From: Lachnospiraceae bacterium
GTDB lineage: Bacteria > Bacillota > Clostridia > Lachnospirales > Lachnospiraceae
Assembly: GCA_009787745.1 (NCBI GenBank)
Contig: WQST01000082.1
Coordinates: forward strand, 1 to 9,320
Direction: 5' to 3'
Length of the DNA: 9,320 bases
Position 1 is the first letter of the stretch. Every line of letters starts with the position of its first letter. The translations under genes were made by a program, and so were the position numbers. A model generated the notes under the pieces. That model saw nothing but the letters and a program-made list of their open reading frames with translations. It did no database searches and had not been told where the DNA came from. Shown in pieces: positions 5,902-9,320 of the stretch.

Positions 5902-6735
5902 ATGAGTATCAGAATTATTACCGATTCCACATCAGAACTAAGCCAAAAAGAAGCAAAAGACCTAAATATCTCCGTAGTTCCTTTGAAAACTATCTTCGGT
6001 GAAAAAGAATACTTAGACGGTATCGATATAACACCGCAAGAATTTTATGCGAAGCTGTCGCAGGCAAAGGAATTACCGACCACCAGCCAGCCATCGCCCG
6101 CAGAATATGAAAAATTATTCCGTGAAGCACAAGATCGCGGTGAACAAATCATCACTATTTGCATCGCTGAGCGCCTGTCGGGAACTTACCAAAGCGCCAA
6201 TATCGCCAAAGGTATTTGCGGCGGTGATATTACGGTTATTGATAGCGGTAACGCGACAATCGGCTTGCAAATATTGGTGCGTCTCGCCATCAAGCTACGC
6301 GATGAAGGCAAAACCGCCGCCGAAATCACTAAGATTGTCGAAGAAAAAAAGAAAGCCATTTGTCTCTATGCCGCTATTGATACGCTTGAATTCCTGCATA
6401 AAGGCGGTCGTTTATCCCGTACTTCCGCTATCGCCGGAACATTATTAAGCGTCAAGCCCATCCTTTCATTATTCCAAAGCGAGCTAAATGTAGTCGGAAA
6501 ATGCAAAGGGCAAACCAAGGCTTATACAGAAGTTTTCCAATTAGTAAAAACAGCAGGTATTGACGGCTCAATGCCTTTTGCAATCGGCTATACAGGTGAA
6601 CGCAACAATTTTGAACGCTTTCAACAGATTTGTCAGGAAAATTTGGGCGAGAATCCATTAGAGTCTGAAATCGGCAGTGTTATCGGTACCCATGCCGGAC
6701 CGGGCGCAGTAGCAATTGCGTTTTTTAAGCCTTAA
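5902..6735 (+). CDS. DegV family protein (FakB-like fatty-acid-binding protein)
   Basis: Cytoplasmic fatty-acid carrier. Characterised family members (FakB) hold a fatty acid while the kinase FakA phosphorylates it, feeding it to phospholipid synthesis. The 277 residues cover the whole family: N-terminal IITDSTSEL at 5-13, LPTTSQPSP at 58-66, AERLSGTYQSA at 89-99, VIDSGNATIG at 112-121, LEFLHKGGRLSR at 162-173, LLSVKPIL at 181-188 and IGTHAGPGA at 261-269. T61, S93 and H264 fall where FakB proteins contact the fatty-acid carboxylate, as I recall the structures. Start: the ATG at 5902 follows GTGAGGA with suitable spacing. The in-frame GTG at 5887 lies inside that site and is rejected. Second gene of the MarR operon, followed by a terminator. 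FakA is not in the window. The acyl-chain preference cannot be read. Confidence 0.93.
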   Translation: MSIRIITDSTSELSQKEAKDLNISVVPLKTIFGEKEYLDGIDITPQEFYAKLSQAKELPTTSQPSPAEYEKLFREAQDRGEQIITICIAERLSGTYQSANIAKGICGGDITVIDSGNATIGLQILVRLAIKLRDEGKTAAEITKIVEEKKKAICLYAAIDTLEFLHKGGRLSRTSAIAGTLLSVKPILSLFQSELNVVGKCKGQTKAYTEVFQLVKTAGIDGSMPFAIGYTGERNNFERFQQICQENLGENPLESEIGSVIGTHAGPGAVAIAFFKP

Positions 6736-6786
6736 TCAGTCAGTATAAATTTTGCGGTTTCTAATCAGTTAAGCGGTTTTAAAGAA

Positions 6787-6823
6787 TTGAGTCGGTGATA
6801 TTTATCATCGGCTCAAATTTTGT
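6787..6823 (+). terminator. Rho-independent terminator of the MarR-DegV operon
   Basis: Hairpin of 13 bp (6787-6799 with 6804-6816) and a 4-base loop, followed by ATTTTGT. The two wobble pairs are G-U in plus-strand RNA but A-C mismatches in minus-strand RNA, so it acts on plus-strand transcripts. It begins 52 bases after the DegV stop. The T-tract is short, so termination efficiency is uncertain. Confidence 0.7.
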
Positions 6824-6825
6824 AG

Positions 6826-6867
6826 TTGAGGCGTAAAGTACCCCAATAATGTAAATAACACTTTACA
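6826..6867 (+). promoter_or_regulatory. Weak promoter and GTAAA-type inverted repeats upstream of the small HTH gene
   Basis: TGTAAA (6850-6855) and TTTACA (6862-6867) form a perfect 6-6-6 inverted repeat, and GTAAAGT (6833-6839) also pairs with ACTTTAC (6860-6866). TTGAGG (6826-6831) with an 18-base spacer to TGTAAA would make a weak promoter (4 of 6 matches at each box). Operators of this kind often serve autoregulating Cro/C1-type repressors. Assignment to the HTH gene is inferred. Confidence 0.35.
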
Positions 6868-6900
6868 AATCATTGCCAAGGAGGTCACGGGGGTTAAGTT

Positions 6901-7038
6901 TTGAAAAATATTTTAGCAAAATTGCGTAAAGAAAACGGAATAACCCAACATGAGTTAGCCGAGAAATTAAAAGTATCACGGCAGTCGATAATAGCGATTG
7001 AAGCAGGAAAATTGCCTGAAATAATAAGTAGGTTATAG
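6901..7038 (+). pseudogene. Small XRE/Cro-C1-type helix-turn-helix gene, probably 3'-truncated
   Basis: The 45-codon frame encodes the core of a short XRE repressor: ILAKLRKENGITQHELAEKL at 4-23, the recognition helix KVSRQSIIAIEAGK at 24-37, then an abrupt end (LPEIISRL, TAG). Relatives of this type normally continue after the IEAGK stretch with a P-S-L-x-L-A-x-K-I-A helix and a short tail, about 65-70 residues in all. That last core helix is missing, and no continuation is visible in the other frames. The start is a TTG; an in-frame TAA lies at 6895-6897, so no upstream start exists. A perfect AAGGAGGT lies at 6878-6885 but is 15 bases from the TTG, too far; GGGGG at 6889-6893 is closer. 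The poor start and missing helix suggest a decayed gene, though a functional mini-HTH is possible. Confidence 0.6.
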
Positions 7039-7124
7039 GTAATTATATAAAGTTTTCCAAAATACAGTAGCACGGTCAGTTATCGGGTTGTTTCCTGATA
7101 TTACACTCTTAATTTTGAAATTAT
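7039..7124. other. Gap between the HTH remnant and the AlbA_2 gene
   Basis: This short stretch separates two converging genes. The only structure I see is a weak hairpin at 7081-7100 (TATCGGG with CCTGATA, loop TTGTTT; one G-U pair in plus-strand RNA). No T-run follows, so I do not call it a terminator. No strong terminator for the minus-strand gene is visible. Confidence 0.3.
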
Positions 7125-8585
7125 CTACCCTTTTATTTTGTACTTCCTATTCCGATTTGCACCGGAAGCAACCACGACACCTTCTGAAACAAGCCCCGAC
7201 AATATGCGGCGAGTGGTTTGCGTAGAGCGCTCAATAATAACTGCGGCTTCTGCGGCAGTTACTTCACCATTTTCGCTAAGATACGTCAACAAAGCACTAA
7301 GCGGGTTTTTATCGCTCACTTTATCGCTCACTTTATCGCTCACTTTCGTGTTATCGCTCACTTTATCGCTCATTTTCGTGTTATCGCTCATTTTATCGCT
7401 TACATAAGCATTTGTAGATACAAGCGGCACTATAGCACTAAATACATCGCCCTCAATGAGTTCAGGTTCCCCGCCAGAGTAAATCTTTGTATACTTATAA
7501 AGATTTCTCACCCCGGAACCAAGTGTGTCTGCGTAACCAATATTGGTGAAAAAATTCGCTATCAGCGGATTTTTAGGTTGTGGTGTAAAAGTGTTTGGGT
7601 CAAGTTTGCCGGGATATTTAGGTAAGCACCAATTATCGGTTATTATGCTGTCCTGCTCAATTACAACTCTTGCGGGTACGGTGCTCGTAAACTCGCGATG
7701 TACAAGCGTGTTGCTGACCAATTCACGCGCAATTTTGGAACGAACGCTTATTGATTGAACCCCTTCTATAAAAAACCGGTCAAGAGTGTGCTTCGCAATA
7801 AATTCCATAATTAAATCGAATGCCTCTATGAGATTACACGACACGCGCAAACGGTCGTCGTAACGGTCAAGATTTTCCCGGCGCAGTATGCAGTCCGTGA
7901 CATAACCGGGCAAACAAGCACGAATAGCGCTTTCTCGTCCAAATAAAAGTATGGCGGCAAGGGTATAACCCTCTTTCCCGGATACTATATCAGTCTGATA
8001 TAATCCCGCGCTATGAATAATATCTTTTGTTGTCATTTTTGCCCACGGATGGTTTTCATTCCTTGAAACAGCGAGTCTTTTTACAATGGGCATGAGCTTA
8101 TCAAATAAAAACTCATTTTCTTTTGCGTATGGAAATACCTTACTTTCAGTCGATATTCCACGTTTTCTATCGTTAATCATGGCAACGAGTTCAGAATTGC
8201 GCGTAATGTCATAATCACCGTCGGCATTACGGTCATATATTCTGCCGCCTAACATAACAAGTTGAGCTGAAAACGGAACATAACACCACAATACAATTTT
8301 GCTGTCAATCTTCGCTTCTTCAAGCACAACAAATAAAGTTGGCGAGAACCTTTGTGGGTTGTTTAAGGAATTGGCAAAATCTTTTTTAATCTGCTCAACC
8401 ATTTCCGGCTCAACACCGTTAATAACGCCGTTATCCTCAACGCCGAGCAAAATATAACCGCCATATCTATTTGAAAAAGAGCAAACTGTTTCGTAGATGC
8501 TTTTAGGTAGCCCATCTGCACATCGCTTAAACTCAATTGTCAAGCCTTCACCATCGTGAATAAACTGCAAAATTTTTGCGTTCAC
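7125..8585 (-). CDS. AlbA_2 (Schlafen-like) DNA-binding domain protein with GHKL-type C-terminal domain
   Basis: Putative regulator, 486 residues from the GTG start; no specific function is known to me. The N-terminal AlbA_2 domain spans about 5-130, with GEGLTIEFKR at 12-21, the NRYGGYILLGVED stretch at 39-51 and VNG/INGV-like turn at 54-58. A middle region to about 280 resembles other AlbA_2 proteins (AAILLFGRE at 210-218). A HATPase_c_4-like domain follows: N-box-like ELVSNTLVHREF at 288-299, then PKNPLIANFFTNIGYADTLG at 337-356 and GSGVRNL. Residues 395-426 are a V/M-S-D-K repeat linker, and 427-486 a winged helix (EVTAAEAAVIIERSTQTTRR). Start: the GTG at 8583-8585 has a G-rich site at 8593-8599 and gives the usual family N-terminus. 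An in-frame TTG at 8646-8648 lacks a well-placed site. Monocistronic on the minus strand. Confidence 0.85.
   Translation of the reverse strand: MNAKILQFIHDGEGLTIEFKRCADGLPKSIYETVCSFSNRYGGYILLGVEDNGVINGVEPEMVEQIKKDFANSLNNPQRFSPTLFVVLEEAKIDSKIVLWCYVPFSAQLVMLGGRIYDRNADGDYDITRNSELVAMINDRKRGISTESKVFPYAKENEFLFDKLMPIVKRLAVSRNENHPWAKMTTKDIIHSAGLYQTDIVSGKEGYTLAAILLFGRESAIRACLPGYVTDCILRRENLDRYDDRLRVSCNLIEAFDLIMEFIAKHTLDRFFIEGVQSISVRSKIARELVSNTLVHREFTSTVPARVVIEQDSIITDNWCLPKYPGKLDPNTFTPQPKNPLIANFFTNIGYADTLGSGVRNLYKYTKIYSGGEPELIEGDVFSAIVPLVSTNAYVSDKMSDNTKMSDKVSDNTKVSDKVSDKVSDKNPLSALLTYLSENGEVTAAEAAVIIERSTQTTRRILSGLVSEGVVVASGANRNRKYKIKG
7309..7404 (-). repeat. 12-bp coding tandem repeat with 30-bp higher-order unit
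   Basis: Seven 12-bp units (plus-strand TTATCGCTCACT and close variants) start at 7309, 7321, 7333, 7351, 7363, 7381 and 7393. A 6-bp TTCGTG insert sits at 7345-7350 and again at 7375-7380. Blocks 7321-7350 and 7351-7380 are 30-bp repeats that differ at one base. Every unit length is a multiple of three, so the array stays in frame and encodes V/M-S-D-K repeats with N-T-K inserts in the linker before the winged helix. Confidence 0.95.
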
Positions 8586-8607
8586 TATTACACCCCCCCT
8601 CACAATT

Positions 8608-8643
8608 TCAAGCAATCCATCGAATCGTACCGCGCTGTGCCAT
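8608..8643 (-). CDS. Possible 11-residue leader peptide upstream of the AlbA_2 gene
   Basis: ATG at 8641-8643, encoding MAQRGTIRWIA and then TGA at 8608-8610. It has an AAGGA site (8650-8654) 6 bases upstream, better placed than that of most minor frames. It ends 22 bases before the GTG of the AlbA_2 gene and lies downstream of the candidate promoter, so it would be in the leader of that mRNA. No conservation data are available, and a frame this short can easily arise by chance. Confidence 0.2.
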   Translation of the reverse strand: MAQRGTIRWIA

Positions 8644-8709
8644 TTCAAATCCTTGTCGCAGAAACCTTTCCTTGAAATATTACGCGCTAACTAACTTTGC
8701 ATTGTCTTT

Positions 8710-8737
8710 ATTATAATACGGTTGCCGAATAAAGCAA
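8710..8737 (-). promoter_or_regulatory. Candidate promoter of the AlbA_2 gene
   Basis: Minus-strand TATAAT (8710-8715) is a perfect -10. TTGCTT (8732-8737), 16 bases upstream, is a weak -35 (3 of 6). Predicted start near 8703 gives a leader of about 115 bases that contains the possible 11-codon frame. Confidence 0.5.
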
Positions 8738-8893
8738 GCGGTTTTGAAAAATTTACAATCCGTCCACAACTTTTGTAAGTGTAAAATAAACCCATACTCC
8801 AGGATTTCCTTGCAATAAGTGGCTTTACCAAAAGAGTGAGCCTTAAATTCAATAGCAAAATGAGTGCAAGAATCTTATAGAATTTAATTCAAC

Positions 8894-9320
8894 TCAATCA
8901 TCCGTCAACCTAAGCTTCCGCGCCAACGGAATAATAAACGAACTCTGAATTATTACCGACAACATACAAACGAAGAAAACAAAACTGAAAATATACTCAG
9001 CATAAGGTAACCCTTCACTAAGCAAGTGTGTTGCAAAAACAATCGATGCCGTGCCGCGGAATCCGCCCCACGAAATAAGCCCGATTTCATTCATCGGTCT
9101 TTTGAATGGCTTCATTAGGGCGAATATAACAGCAGGCCTCGCGACAAAGATCAAAAACAAGGCAAATATAAGCCCGCTCCCCATTACTGCCAGAATAGAC
9201 GCCGGAACACAAAGTATCCCTAATACAATGAACAGCAACGTTTGCATTAATATCGAGATCGCGCTGTAAAACCTTGAAAGCGACCCCTTGTAGACTAATT
9301 TCCCGTTCCCCATAATAATT
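8894..9320 (-). CDS. CPA1-family K+(Na+)/H+ antiporter, NhaP2/CvrA-like, C-terminal 141 codons (gene continues past the right edge)
   Basis: C-terminal part of an inner-membrane cation/proton exchanger. The frame is open to the window edge and ends at a TGA at 8894-8896. The fragment matches the end of the transport domain of NhaP2-type antiporters: GNGKLVYKGSLSRFYSAI near the start, several hydrophobic segments (LMQTLLFIVLGIL; GSGLIFALFLIFVARPAVIF; YIFSFVFFVCMLSVIIQSSF), and the conserved ISWGGFRGTASIVFAT, whose arginine lies in a functionally important helix of the family. It stops at ARKLRLTDD, where E. coli NhaP2 continues into a TrkA_C nucleotide-binding domain, so this version seems to lack the regulatory tail. 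An internal ATG at 9311-9313 is not the true start, since homology begins before it. Ion preference (K+ or Na+) cannot be read. Confidence 0.88.
   Translation of the reverse strand, partial: IIMGNGKLVYKGSLSRFYSAISILMQTLLFIVLGILCVPASILAVMGSGLIFALFLIFVARPAVIFALMKPFKRPMNEIGLISWGGFRGTASIVFATHLLSEGLPYAEYIFSFVFFVCMLSVIIQSSFIIPLARKLRLTDD

Larger units (their letters stand above)
8586..8893. other. Intergenic region between the AlbA_2 gene and the antiporter gene
   Basis: About 308 bases without a convincing long gene. It holds the candidate AlbA_2-gene promoter (8710-8737) and a possible 11-codon leader (8608-8643). The part from 8740 to 8893 shows nothing I can name. No clear terminator follows the antiporter stop: the best stem I found, GGCT with AGCC on the minus strand, is only 4 bp. 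Confidence 0.4.

Noticed and set aside
6047..6448. 133-codon plus-strand frame inside the DegV gene
   Set aside because: Overlaps conserved DegV motifs in another frame, is Lys/Arg-rich without domain features, and has no ribosome binding site.
6758..6780. Direct repeat GCGGTTT after the DegV gene as an attachment site
   Set aside because: Only 7 bases long and with no integrase or mobile gene nearby.
7081..7100. Terminator for the HTH remnant
   Set aside because: A 7-bp stem with one wobble and no T-run is too weak to call.
7309..7404. CRISPR-like array of short repeats
   Set aside because: Units are 12 bp with no spacers of regular length and they are in frame within a protein gene, so this is a coding tandem repeat.
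7138..7758. Plus-strand frames rich in Leu-Ser-Leu-Thr or Ile-Ala-His-Phe repeats
   Set aside because: They are translations of the complementary strand of the 12-bp repeat and the AlbA_2 gene; no independent evidence for coding.

Overview
The window looks like a chromosomal segment of a low-to-mid GC member of the Bacillota, most likely Clostridia. This rests on strong AGGAGG-type ribosome binding sites, AT-rich intergenic regions with sigma-A-like promoters, a lipoprotein-anchored sugar-binding protein, and a MarR regulator beside a DegV/FakB protein. Genus cannot be read from the sequence. No IS element, phage gene, CRISPR array, tRNA or rRNA was found.

Positions 1-5249 (minus strand) form a sugar-uptake and catabolism locus. 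An AraC-family regulator comes first, then after about 200 bases of regulatory DNA an RbsA/MglA-type ATPase, an RbsC-type permease, an RbsB-type lipoprotein, and the first 157 codons of L-fucose isomerase (fucI), which runs off the left edge. The simplest reading is that the AraC protein senses the sugar and switches on import. The isomerase then makes the first metabolic step, L-fucose to L-fuculose, although D-arabinose is an alternative substrate. The DNA between the regulator and the ATPase carries several copies of an AATTA-N3-TAATT-like dyad.

Positions 5250-5422 are a divergent control region with two good promoters. The minus-strand one drives the AraC gene and has an 8-bp inverted repeat around its -10. 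The plus-strand one drives a MarR-family regulator and a DegV (FakB-like fatty-acid-binding) protein. A perfect 22-bp palindrome lies at the presumed start of the second transcript and is probably the MarR operator. A hairpin with a short T-tract ends that operon.

Positions 6736-9320 are looser. They hold a small, probably truncated XRE-type helix-turn-helix gene (plus strand) and an AlbA_2/GHKL-type putative regulator (minus strand) with a repetitive V-S-D-K linker encoded by a 12-bp tandem repeat. At the right edge is the C-terminal part of an NhaP2-like CPA1 cation/proton antiporter (minus strand).

I do not see a clearly new multi-gene system. The items most worth a second look are the regulatory palindromes, the MarR-DegV pair, the repeat linker of the AlbA_2 protein and the clipped XRE gene.
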